Source: Coriaria nepalensis
Taxonomy: Eukaryota; Streptophyta; Magnoliopsida; Cucurbitales; Coriariaceae
DNA length: 64,000 nucleotides
NCBI GenBank assembly: GCA_027186245.1
Contig: CP114486.1
Coordinates: forward strand, 4,059,501 to 4,123,500
Reading direction: 5' to 3'
The position numbers were made by a program, and so were the translations under genes. The notes below the pieces were generated by a model. That model was not told where the DNA came from, did no database searches, and saw only the letters and a program-made list of their open reading frames with translations. Positions 33,843-45,078 of this stretch are shown one piece after another (the first letter of the stretch is position 1; each line of letters starts with the position of its first letter).

Positions 33843-36818
33843 CACACACAATCAAAGAGGTCAAAATGGCTACTCACTTTCATTATGTAGATAAGTATCT
33901 TATTACATGTCAATGGATCATAGACCTTCACGAGAATCTTATCTTGATTCCAAATTCGGACCACTAACTATAACCAGGATGACATATGCCTAGGATCCTA
34001 GCTAGTAGCTAGCTAGCTAGCTACCTAAATTCATTCATGATTTAGAATATGCTGTGTAGCTGCACGTACGTAAATGTTTTATCTCGTTGAAATTCATGTT
34101 CCAAAAAACAAATGATTAACTTGAAGACATCACTACACTATACACTAGTGTCTGCCATAAGGAATTCAATCTTGTCGGGCCAGCTCCTAAACCAGGTATA
34201 GTTTGAAGATTAAAGAATATGGAGATTGATTTACTATACATACCAAGTTTGTAATGGAAGAAATTAATTAATAATGATGCTCGCGACTTTCATTAGGGGG
34301 CATTTGGGTCCTCGATCTTGAAGACGACATTGCTTGGTTTATTTCTCATTCATTTACATATAAATATAGTTATTAAATCAAATTGATAAATATATTGATC
34401 AAGGGCAGAGACTCGTTTCTAGTCCACTTGTTCATTATTACGGTACCATATTATATTATATATTTTTATTCATGACGATTTCATCAAGTAGGTTATTGAT
34501 AAACCCTCCCATGTTACTAATAGGTTTGTCCCTGGTTGCTTGATGTGTTCTCAATTTAATTAACTTAATCGAGGCTATAGTTGTTACTGTCGGCAGTATT
34601 CCAGCTATAGATACATCTTGCAGCTTTCCTTTAGTTAATTTATTGTATTTTCTAACTCCATTAGCAAGGTTGACAAAAACATCCTGCCATACTTAATCTC
34701 TATGCACTAATCAACACATTAGTGATGTGTTAGCGATCTTATGTCTATGCACTAATCAACACATTAGTGATGTGTTAGCGATCTTATGTCTATGCACTAA
34801 TCAACATCCTGTCATTAATGATTTGCTTTATCTTATGTTAGCGATCATCCTTTAAATAAAAACGGGTGCTCGTAGTTAAAAGAATATGAAATCTTTATCT
34901 AGCTAAGTATTATGGAGTGAGAGCGGATAAAATAAATGGAAAATGCATATTAGAAATCAGTATAATATAATTTTCTTTGAAGATATGAGAGAATTGGTAA
35001 AAATGCAAAAATGGGATTGAAACGAAATCAGATTAGTTAAGACTAATTAAGAATTAGGGGTATAAAATGATTGTACAGTCTTAATTAGCGTTGGCATTTG
35101 ATTAAAATATACATAAACGTGATAGCTAGTTGATACTGTGAATCAGTGAAAGCAAGTGGGTCAGTTGATTGATGCAAATGATCCACCACATTTGATGTAA
35201 ATGCAACACTAGATCTTGCTTGGATGGATCGCAAGCTCAAAGTAATATACAGTAATTGACCTCTTAAGGGGGAATTGAGAAGGATTAATGATTCTACTTA
35301 GCTTTAAGGAGGAGCAATTATGTTAATCTTGATCCATCCATATCTTCATTGTTCTTTTGTGATCAAGAAGATTTGATTCAAAAAAATCATGTTTAGATTC
35401 CGAAAATTTCCGACCATATCTTCCAGCTTTCATCGTTAATTTATTATTAATTATTATTAAGATTTCAGTTTCACTGATAAAATTATAAAAAGATTTGGTT
35501 TTAATTGAACTTCAGTTTGCCAGAACTCAAGTTTATCCAAATTGCAAAATCGTATCAAGTTTTCCTATGAAACCAAGTTTGGTTATGTCGTAGATGAAAT
35601 GTCTCTAGCTTTCATAAGGCTAGCTAGCTCTCAATTTAAGCTAATATTATAATAATGCATGATAGATGACTTTCTCTCCCTCCTATACCCTACGATGAAA
35701 TCTTCAAATGGACCCAACTTTCCTTGTATGTTCATTATTGTCCTAAATTTATAATCCTTTGGGAAACCGACTTTCTTTTCATGGATGCATATTTTGTTTT
35801 TATTTATTTTCCATTTTCATTCTTCGTTTTGTCTCTCTTTACTATTTGAGTCTTTCCGGTCGTTTGGTTTGGTGCAAATTTATTTATTTATTTATATGAA
35901 TAAAATCTACTTTATATAATAAATTAAATATTATTTATTATAAATAATTTTTATAATTATAATAAAATTTAATTTCACGGATAATTATAAAATATAAACA
36001 TTTAAATATTTCAATCTTAATTTTCATTCCAAGAGTTTCGACTAAGTTACTATGGGCCAAGTGCTGATGTCATAATGTATAAAGTTGACGTGTAAGGAAT
36101 ATTGGGGCCCGTGGCAATGTATCTAGACTATGGACAACAAAGTAAGTAAGCCCAGAGAAGATCAAACCCATAGCCTATGCCCTATAAAGCCCAGAACCTA
36201 GAAAAAGACCAATTGCTTTGATCCTATTTGGACTTGTTCTGTATCAACGCTCAATTACTTAAATGCACATCTTCCAAAAAAAAAAAAATCAAAGAGGATA
36301 TAGTTAAAAGTAAACAATTGCAGATTGCTCATGTTGAAGTGACGTTTAGCATTACTTACATCACGATAACTACGATTGGTCAATGTGCAACCAGACGCGT
36401 TTTGATGTTTCCTTCCTTATTTTGGCATTGTATAATAGTAAGTACGAAATAGTCTTCGTCGTCTTTAACCCACTATTCAGCTCTTTAATATAAGTTGATG
36501 TTACATATTAAGTTATGACAAAAAATTATATTCGAGCCCTTGTAAATTAATCAGCCTGAGTCATCAGGGATAAAGTTTTTTCATTAGTTAATGTTAAAGG
36601 AGAGATACTGTAAATATATCAATTTACACTCTTTACCTTTCACTATTTCACTCTTTTTTTTTTTTAAATCTCTTTCTTTTCTCTCCTACTTTCCTTCTCT
36701 CTCTTTTTCCCTCATGGATTTTGAATTTTCATCTCTCCTTCTCCGATCTCCTTTCATTCCATTCGGCATGAGTATGGTATTCGCTTCTCTTTTCCTTTTT
36801 TTAGTGTGACCATCATCG
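33843..36818. other. Long intergenic region upstream of MYB103
   Basis: No gene is recognised. Contents are AGCT-rich short repeats (near 34004-34022), a 45-bp tandem repeat (34699-34843), AT-rich DNA near 35870-36000, and a poly-pyrimidine stretch at 36640-36715 just before the minisatellite. The first kilobase or so is the presumed upstream control region of MYB103. Confidence 0.5.
34699..34843. repeat. 45-bp tandem repeat, about 2.5-3 copies
   Basis: Units begin with 'tctatgcactaatcaacaca' at 34699, 34744 and 34789. The first two are identical; the third diverges after 'aatcaaca' and ends in 'ttatgttagcgatc'. Each unit contains the inverted pair 'aacacatta'/'gatgtgtt'. Confidence 0.92.
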
Positions 36819-37101
36819 GCGCTCGACCGTGGCCGAGCTACTTTGGGCACCTAGCCGTGGTCGAGCTGCTATGGGCATCCAGTCATAGCCAAGCTACTTT
36901 AGGCGTTCGGTGATGGGCGAGCTGCCCTTGGTGCTCCTATTGTGGCCGAGCTACCTTTTGGAGATCGATTATGGTCGAGCTGCCTTTTGGCGCTCGGCCA
37001 CGGCCAAGCTACTTTGGGCATTCGGTCGTGGTTGAGCTACCCTTGGCACTTTAGTTGTGGCCGAGCTATCTTTGGCATTGGGTAGTGCCCGAGCTACTTT
37101 G
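36819..37101. repeat. 28-bp minisatellite, about 10 diverged copies
   Basis: Consensus close to 'gcgctcggccgtggccgag' + 'ctactttgg'. About ten units fill 283 bp, with 70-90 % similarity by eye and occasional one-base length changes. The core is a near-palindrome (ctcggcc / ggccgag). GC content is much higher than in the surrounding DNA. The array abuts a gypsy gag remnant on its right. Confidence 0.9.
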
Positions 37102-38201
37102 AAATTCCATTGTAGTCTTATATGACTCGATATGGTTCCTTGGATCTCTAGTCCCATCATAAGCCCTAATCATGGGGCTCTTGAACTTTCGTGGTATGTC
37201 AGCTTTCATAATTTCCTTGGTGAAGAGGCTGCTCATCTTCCTATCTGATTGTATGGAAGTTGAGACCCATTTACTCTATATCACATTTCTTAGTTCTTTG
37301 AACTTTTTGGTCAACTCATTGGGGTCAAGAGAATGTTTTTTTCACTATTTATCTATCTTTCCTCTCAGAAGGTTGTCTTTCCTTGATGAAGAGGAACTTT
37401 CGTTGTTGGTGTCGTGCCCTTCTTCATAACGCTTAGTTGGCTTAAGCTTAACATCCATGAAGACGCTAATCTCCTCTCTCATTTACATCATTGTTGTAGT
37501 TGTTTGCTCAGTGAATAGTTTGCACGATTTCGGTGATGTCCTCCTAGGTGGGCTCCGGGGAGTGCATTTAGGCCCATGCCTGTTGTTGCCTAACCGGTCT
37601 CCCGAAGACCGCTGTCGGTGCATCCTGAGAAGTAATTTGGAGTGTCGCCATTGGATCTCCTGGAGTAATGTCACGAGATCCCCTTAAGGGGGCCACTGAG
37701 TCGTTGTTCTCTATACGATAAGATTCACTATGTGGTTCACTTATGTGAATTTTTTATATCGAAGGGAAATTGGTGTTCCCCATAGTCGGTGCTAAATTGT
37801 TAGATTCAAATTTTGTATGTCCACCGAGTCGCACTTGCAAAAATGAAGAAAACACGAAGGAAAGATAGATGATACTATCTACTAACCCCTTCTAATATTT
37901 TAGTTAGTAATATGATCTAAATGATAAAAATATTAAACAGCTAGAGTTGTGTACTCGTGAGCGTGTCCTTTAGGTGTTTCATAGAGGGGATATTTATATG
38001 GTTTACTTGATAGAGCTCCTTTGATTTAGAGCTCTTAATTCGATAAAATTCGCAAAGATCTTCCTTGATTTAAAGTATATTTATTCTAATTCTAAGATAT
38101 ACTTAAAGTTATAAATATTATATTAGATCTTATCCAGAGAGACAATCTTGAATCTATCACATTCTAAACTCTTTATGTGGTGCCTTCAACTACCCCGTGG
38201 C

Positions 38202-38247
38202 CGATAAGCGCATAGTATCATAAGCGATAAGCGCATAATATCATAAG
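38202..38247. repeat. 23-bp tandem duplication
   Basis: 'cgataagcgcatagtatcat' + 'aag' at 38202 is repeated at 38225 with one substitution. Confidence 0.9.
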
Positions 38248-38250
38248 CAA

Positions 38251-39518
38251 TACTTCTAATTTTTGAGCTTGGAAGCTCCTCTTATCCAGGAATGAACTAA
38301 GGCTTTCATTAGGAATAGGAATGATATTTTCGTTAACATTTTTAGATGTAGTATTTTTGACCCCTTCCGTATATATATTCTTCTTAATATCTTAATACTG
38401 TCGGTTATAAAGAGAGTGACTTTTACTTCATTTGATTAAAGAAAAGAAAAAGGAGAGGCCTAGCGACAACCAACGAGTGCCTAATTTAGTTAATAAATAA
38501 CCTTAGGATCACGGGTATAGTTAGTTTTTTCGGTTTTTAGTTTGGTCAGAGGTTAGTTTTTTCGGTTGAAGATCATCAACTTGATCAACTTGATCAACTT
38601 TTTTAACGACCGACTTTTGCTTTAATCACACTAACACATGGTTTTGTTGGTTGAATCTAACTTGATTAATGTTAATTCCTTGATCTTGATCAGAGATGAT
38701 ATTTGATTTAACCCACTTTTTATACCCATAATTAACGCCATGTTTTACGAGTCACGCACGACTCATGAGTACTCTCGATCAAATGTGAAATCATTACAAA
38801 AACCATAAGAAAACGGTTTTTGTCAGCATCTCATGTTTGTAGGGACAGGGCTAGAAGATGCCCAAAAATTGGCCAAAATCCCAAGCAATATTCAGATAGT
38901 TAGGGTGGGCCCGATCATGATGAGATGGACTGCCAGCGAGACGATCACCGCTTAATATTGCAGAAACAAAATGGTCGTAGGAGATCATGTGGAAGCGTTC
39001 GTAGGGAATCGAGAAGGAAAGAAAGAGTCAAAGAATCTTTTGACTTTTTCCCGCACTGACAGTCTGGACATTCGGACCCACTCCCAGCCTCCTGGGATCC
39101 GCGATTTCCGAAGCCCCGGTCTTTGCTGACCCAGCACCTCATATATTCTCCATTTTGCCCTCCCCTATTCTAGTTTTTTATTTTCTTTCATAAAACTTGT
39201 TGGAAATTAATGTCTAATTGAATATAATTAATTACCTACAAAAATCGGAAAAGACTCACAAAAAATATGAAAAAGAAAAAGAGTTGTAACAGAAAATAGT
39301 GGAGGACCATTTGGGAAAAATAAAACAAAAAATCACCGAGTTGGAGGGGCCCACAAAAGATGGGACCGTCTTTGATAAGCCATTACTAATTGATTCTCTC
39401 TCTCATATATGACTGCTTCCTTATCTTATATCTTCCCATTTCACTGACTACTTCGTCCGCTTCTCGTTCTTTTTCTTCCGCTTCCATTATCAACCTTTTT
39501 CTCCTTTATTCTAAGAAA
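38251..39518. other. Intergenic region and promoter of the ROH1-like gene
   Basis: No gene is seen. 'tgatcaacttgatcaactt' forms a small repeat near 38572-38600. The stretch from 39400 to 39518 is a CT-rich leader typical of plant 5' UTRs. An open frame runs into the ROH1 frame from 39390 but has no ATG of its own before 39519. Confidence 0.5.
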
Positions 39519-40706
39519 ATGTCAGCCACAGATTATCATAGCTCCTTCCTGGGCCGGATAAGCATCCGACGCAACCAAGTCGCGTCCATGGACCACGAGC
39601 AAGAGCTCGATAATCTGGGCCTCTTTCAAAAACAAGTTTCCGAACGTTTATCTGACCTCTTATATTCTTCCTCCGACGAATCCTCCTCTGATCCATTCCT
39701 CTCCATCGCCTGGCTCCGTAAACTCTTGGACATCTTCCTTTGTTGCGAGGTCCAATTCAAATCCATCCTCTTAACGGACCACGATCCAGCTCAGATCTCC
39801 AAACCCCCTCTCGACCGCCTTGTCCCTGAATTCCTTGATCGCGTCGTCAAAGCTTTGGATATATGCAATGCCGTCATGCACGGCGTCGAATCGGTCCGGA
39901 ATTATCAGAAACTGGCGGAGATTGCCGTCTCCGCTTTGGGCCACGGGCCCAACATCAGTGACGGACAAGTTAAACGTGCCCGTAAGGCCTTGAATTCGAT
40001 GGTTAATTCCATGACGCTAGACGACAAAGACGGAACTAGTGCTAACAAATTTGCCGAGCGAACCTGGTCGTTCGGCCGACGGGGAGTAGGCAGTCTGTCG
40101 GAGCATAAAGACAGTCTCTCCGGCCAGTCAAGGTCGTCGGCTTGGTCCATGGCGAGAGGCTGGTCAGCGGCGAAGCAGATTCAAACGATGTCGTCAAATC
40201 TGGTACCGCCGCGTGGGGCAGAATCGAACGGGTTGGGTTTATTGGTTTACATAATGAGCGCGGTTATGCTGTTCGTGATGTGGGCCCTGGTGGCGGCGAT
40301 TCCGTGTCAAGAGAGGAGCGGTTTGCGGGCCCATCTTCAGGTGGGAGGGAAGCAGATGACGTGGGCTCAACCGATGGTGGGCCTGCAGGATAAGATTACG
40401 GAGGAATGGAGGAAGAAGGAGAAGAGAGGGTCATGTGGGCTGTTGGATGAGATGCAGAGGATGGAGAGGTTGGGTCAGTCGTTGATCGAGTTTGCGGATG
40501 GTTTTGAGTTTCCGGCGGAGGGGGAGAGGGAGGAGGAGGTGGCGGCGCTCGTGGCGGAATTGGGGGAAAATTGTCGGAGAATGGAGGAAGGATTGGTGCC
40601 TTTACAGCAGCAGATTAGAGAGGTGTTTCATAGAGTTGTCAGGAGTAGAACGGAAGTTCTAGATGCGTTTGATCGTGTAGGGAAAGTTTCTGTACCCGTT
40701 CTGTAA
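39519..40706 (+). CDS. ROH1: ROH1/BYPASS1-related protein (DUF793)
   Basis: Single exon, 395 aa, starting at the ATG of MSATDYHSSFLGRISIRRNQ, the typical family N-terminus. The N-terminal half is helical and contains SIAWLRKLLDIFLCCEVQFK and RVVKALDICNAVMHGVESVRNY. A Ser-rich linker with a SAWSMARGWSAAKQ block leads to one hydrophobic segment (LLVYIMSAVMLFVMWALVAAI). A C-terminal coiled region (LLDEMQRMERLGQSLIEFAD, then VAALVAELGENCRRMEEGL) follows. In Arabidopsis, ROH1 interacts with the EXO70A1 exocyst subunit and affects seed-coat mucilage; BYPASS1 limits a root-derived mobile signal. Lack of introns is normal for the family. The gene appears intact. Its position between MYB103 and an MDAR copy matches At1g63930. 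Confidence 0.92.
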   Translation: MSATDYHSSFLGRISIRRNQVASMDHEQELDNLGLFQKQVSERLSDLLYSSSDESSSDPFLSIAWLRKLLDIFLCCEVQFKSILLTDHDPAQISKPPLDRLVPEFLDRVVKALDICNAVMHGVESVRNYQKLAEIAVSALGHGPNISDGQVKRARKALNSMVNSMTLDDKDGTSANKFAERTWSFGRRGVGSLSEHKDSLSGQSRSSAWSMARGWSAAKQIQTMSSNLVPPRGAESNGLGLLVYIMSAVMLFVMWALVAAIPCQERSGLRAHLQVGGKQMTWAQPMVGLQDKITEEWRKKEKRGSCGLLDEMQRMERLGQSLIEFADGFEFPAEGEREEEVAALVAELGENCRRMEEGLVPLQQQIREVFHRVVRSRTEVLDAFDRVGKVSVPVL

Positions 40707-41474
40707 ATAATTATATATTTAAGAAAATAATGGAGGAAGACGAACAATTAAGAAATTCTTGATCGTGTCTTTTTTGGGTGTTTTATTTGTGATATGTTCT
40801 TCTTGGTTGAGTAGGGAGCAGCAGCAAATGTAAATATCCAGTTTAGGAGTGTTTTTTTTTTTTTTTTTTTCGCTCTGATGTGAAAATTGGAGTATTTGGT
40901 ATGCCATTATGTTTTTGTTTCTGTACATTTGCGAATATTTCGTTGAATGTGTGTTTCCTCAAAAACGTGCATAACGAACGACGCACAGCCCTCCTCTGTT
41001 TGTTTTTTTTGGTCAAACATTAAATGCAGTATTTGTATTACTGTCATCTAATTTGGATATTTTTGTCTCATGTGCTGTTGGCACGATGTTAGTCAAACCT
41101 TGACCAGCATAGTGACTTACAAGTACATGTTATGGCCCATGGGACATCCCCTAGAGTCTAGACCTTGATGCGAAAATGAATTAACACTACGATTAAATGC
41201 GAAGATCCCCTAGATCATTAATGGATTAAATGGTCTTCCACTATGATTTTTTTGCTCTGTAAACAGTATAGTCGTTGGTGCGGAAATTCGTGTAGTACAT
41301 CTTTTTCTAGACATTAACAGTATATCTGTCCCGGTCAAGGTCGTTTTGCAAACCAAAAACAGCAAGTGAAAGCTAGGATTTCTTGTCAGCAAACTCCCAC
41401 TAATTTTTTAGTTTGTCATAAAAAAAATAGAAACGACCAAAGGGCTCTAACATGAAAGAAAATGAAAGGATATA

Positions 41475-41508
<34 letters not shown>

Positions 41509-42405
41509 TAATTTTAGAGAGTGAGATTATAAAGAGAAATGAAGTTATTAATATTTTATAAATGAGTTACGAGTGATATTTATATTATTTTTTTAGGGGA
41601 TAAAGTTGGATACACTTTACACGTGTTTTTATTTTATTGGTGGAGACTCTGCACCTTAGTGATCTAGTGTCACCGACATTATAAGGTTTGTTCCCCGCTA
41701 TATTTTCACTGTTTGCCAATTCTTATCTTATTCTTAGTCCGAATCATGCTCAAACTTGCTGTCCACGATACTCTCAAACTTGCTATCCACGATACTCTGA
41801 TGTCTCATCTAAGTCATCCTCTCTTAATGATGTTGAATTGCTCATTCTTGATGGGGTTTGTGTTGATCCCCTAGAAGAGGTGAACTCATCAAGACATAAT
41901 CCGAGAGATCACATTAACCTTCCAATTTCATACTTCACAACTGATTTTTGTGCCCTAGGATGAGATGATCGTCCATGATGGGCCTAGCGGATCAAGCTTG
42001 ATTATTCATGTCATTCTTGACCTTCACAAATTCTTTTTTTTTTGGTGACTAGCGCCTTATACAAATGTTTTAAGGAATCAGATATTTAAGTCGAGTTGAT
42101 CGGTTAAGATTTATTTCTTTAATATTATTTTATTTTTATGAAATATGATATTCAAATTTGATAATAACCGGATATCTTAATTAAAGTTAAGTTGATTAGA
42201 TATAACTCTTCGAACAAAGTTCATACTATTAATATAAATATTCGTAATTAATTTTATTTAAATAATATTTAATTAAAAATTACATTTATGTTTTTTATTA
42301 ACGTAAATTTCTGTCCACCACACAGAATTTATCCATACATAATATATGGCAGTTGCACATGATAACAAACTACGAGGTTTGTGATTCTTTGGCCTTTTCT
42401 TCCAG
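40707..42405. other. Intergenic region between ROH1 gene and MDAR remnant
   Basis: ROH1 3' UTR, then AT-rich sequence. A (TA)n run followed by a poly-T tract lies at 41471-41509. 'actctcaaacttgct' and 'actctgatgtc' near 41750-41800 form a short duplication of 'ccacgatactct'. I looked for a first MDAR exon with a transit peptide here and did not find one. Confidence 0.5.
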
Positions 42406-45078
42406 GTTTGTGATTGTTGGCGGTGGTAATGCTGCTCGGACTTTCGTTGAACATGGCCTAGCAGAAGGACGCCCCTGTATTGTGTCTAAAGAGGTGGTTT
42501 TTTTTTTTTAGTTCACTTTCCTTAGCATTGCAATTCTGTTTAGTTATTACTGTGTTAAACTGTTAGTGTCATTGTTTTTGTTGCAGGCTCATGCGCCTTA
42601 TGAGCGTCCGGCCTTAACGAAAGGATACTTGTTTCCTCTAGAAACAAAGCCTGCTAGATTACCTGTAAGAAGTGTCCTATCTTGATTCTTGAGTAGAGTC
42701 TTATTTTTATTTTAGTTTTAGTTTTATAGTAATTCAGCCCTTGCACGATGAATATACATGCTATAACGGATTTGTGTTTGTGATTCTCATCGTATGGCGT
42801 AAAAATGCATAATTGTCTCTTTGTTGTTTAGTCTGATGTTTATGTTCTTTTTGAACTATTGTTGTAGGGTTTTCATACATGTGTTGGATCTGGTGGAGAA
42901 AGGCAAACTCCTGAGTGGTATAAGGATTTGTGTTTGAACTATTTTCGTATCTGTTCCCGGTTAGAATTACTGCTAGATTGTAACAGATTAACAGGTCAAT
43001 TTTCTGTTTTCTTGACCATCTTCCCTGGCAGATTTCCAGATAAACTTGGAGGCGACCTTCCTGGTGTTCACTACATTCGGGACATTGCAGATGCAGATTC
43101 TCTAGTGTCGTCTTTGGTAATTTTGCCATATTTCATTGCTACTTCTATATGTGATCTTGAAGTTGTGAAAATACTCTCAAGCATCTGAAGAAATGGCATT
43201 ATTAGCCAATGAACTAGCCCCGGATACGGTCAAACTTCAAACTATCGTTCTATCTATTTTTGTTTTTCCTTTAAGAGTCACCTTCCTAACAAGTAAAGAA
43301 GAGAATCAACCTTCCTGATATTATTTTTCTTTTGAGTGTTTATTTATTTATAGTTATACTATTTTTGTAGGAGAAGTCACAGAAAGTTGTTATAGTTGGT
43401 GGTGGTTATATTGGCATGGAGGTTGCAGCAGCAGCTGTCGGTTGGAAGCTTGACACAACAGTATGCAGTCGTGGAAGTTGTTACACTGCATTAATCACTT
43501 GAATAATTATCTGAGTTACCATTTTTTTCTTCCTTTCAATAACCCCTCCAAAACAAAATAGATTGCATTTCCAGAAGATCATCTTCTACAAAGGATTTTT
43601 ACTCCTTCACTAGCTAGGAAATATGAAGAATTCTACAAACAAAACGGTGTTAAATTTTCCAAGGTAATCTCTCTTTCTCTCCGGTTTGCCTCTATAGTTT
43701 TGTGACAATAAGACTTGTTTGAGCTTGATTGATTACTGACCAGGGTGTTTCCATAAAAAACATAGAAGCTGGTGCTAATGGTCGTGTACCTGCTGTTAAA
43801 CTTGAGGATGGATCTATCATAGAAGCAGATACGGTACTTTCAACTTATTAAAATTTAAATTTTAAAATCAACGTTTAAAACTGATCATATTTACTTCATT
43901 TTCTCCAGGTAATCATAGGTATTGGAGCTCAACCTGCTGTAAGTTCATTTGAAAGTGTCGGGTTAAATGATAATGTTGGTGGTATTCAGGTGAGACTATT
44001 AATCATACAATTTTTTATATATATAAACTTTAAGGATTGACATTACAGTGCATCATTTTTTACATAGCTTTAGTTACTATGATGGGTGTAATGCAAAGAC
44101 AATCAAGAACATTGATTCTTGTTCCTTGTTTATTCCCTTCTGAGACTAGGTTGATGGTCAGTTTCGGACAAATATACCCGGGAGCTTTGCAGTTGGAGAT
44201 GTTGCAGCCTTCCCATTGAAAGTATGGATGCTTTTAATTATCTCTTTTGTTTCATATTCAATCTGATAAAGGTTATTTCATTATTTTCTTAAACAGATGT
44301 ATGATCGTATTGCTCTAGTTGAGAATGTTGATCATGCTCGTCGATCAACCCAGCACTGTGTTAAGTCATTACTGAATGCCCATACTCACACGTAAATGCA
44401 AAACTCTAGTAAGCTTACAGACACTTTTCTTTTTTCACAAGTGCTTACTCCCTTTTAATTTATCCTATCCAGATATGATTATCTTCCTTACTTTTACTGA
44501 AGGGTGTTTGAGTATGAAGGCAGCCCTAGAAAAATATGGTGGCAATTCTTTGGAGACAATGGTAAAATTCTGTGATGCTTGCAAATTGTTAATTATCTTC
44601 GACGCATTACATTACACTGTACTTGGCATTGAAATGGACCATTTTAATGCAACAGTGGGTGAGACGATTGAGATTGGGAATTTTGATCCTAAGATTGCCA
44701 CCTTCTGGATAGATTCCGGTATAATATCTAGTCCTATAGCAACTTCTGCTCTGTTTAGTGTGAAAATATTGCGGAATGGATGATAAGTTTACTCTTTTGG
44801 CCTCACAGGTAAACTAAAAGGAGTTCTTCTTGAAAGTGGAAGTCCTGAGGTATTTCTCACTTCCAAAACTAGATGTTTTATAGTACAACAGCAATCGGTA
44901 TTTGCCTTAAGAATGTAAAAGGCTCAGACTGATGCATCGGTTTTTTTTTTTTTTTTGGGAAAAGGAATTTCAATTCCTTCCTGAACTTGCAAGGAGGCAA
45001 CCTAATGTTGAGAAAGCCAAGCTTCAAAATGCCTCTTCAGTCGAGGAAGCACTTGAATTTGCGAGAAAATCATTATGA
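42406..45078 (+). pseudogene. MDAR: Monodehydroascorbate reductase (MDAR6-like) pseudogene, exons missing
   Basis: Fourteen exons or exon remnants are recognisable, most with good splice sites: 42406-42493, 42587-42664, 42868-c.42927, 43032-43116, 43371-43460, 43562-43663, 43744-43833, 43909-43989, 44150-44221, 44298-44391, 44473-44561, 44656-44718, 44809-44849 and 44965-45078. The product would be a plastid/mitochondrial-type ascorbate-recycling flavoenzyme (VVIVGGGYIGMEVAAAA NAD(P)H-binding site, VGDVAAFPLK FAD block). Lesions: no first exon or transit peptide; the FAD site GGGNAAGYAA is shortened to GGGNAA; the exon expected between 42930 and 43030 (the YEDPV to CTASR part) is absent; TGA at 44498-44500 replaces Ser in YFYSRVFEYEG. 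It probably makes no functional enzyme. Confidence 0.88.

Larger units (their letters stand above)
36819..38250 (-). mobile_element. Ty3/gypsy-type retrotransposon fragment: LTR side, PBS-like site, gag remnant
   Basis: Read on the minus strand, gag-like protein begins after a primer-binding-like site near 37797-37780 ('agcaccgactatgggg', close to the gcgccgtctgtggg site of many plant gypsy elements). A basic block SSGDRLGNNRHGPKCTPRSP (about 37610-37550) is followed in other frames by SLFTKEIMKADIPRKFKSP and AYDGTRDPRNHIESYKTTMEF (about 37230-37105), the conserved entry to the retrotransposon gag domain. Stops and frameshifts are present. Immediately after this block the sequence turns into the 28-bp minisatellite. 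The DNA to the right (37800-38400) is probably LTR-derived, but I could not find a second LTR. No pol is seen. Confidence 0.65.

Noticed and set aside
39390..39518. N-terminal extension of the ROH1 frame
   Set aside because: It has no ATG, is CT-rich leader sequence, and MSATDYHSSF at 39519 is the family start.
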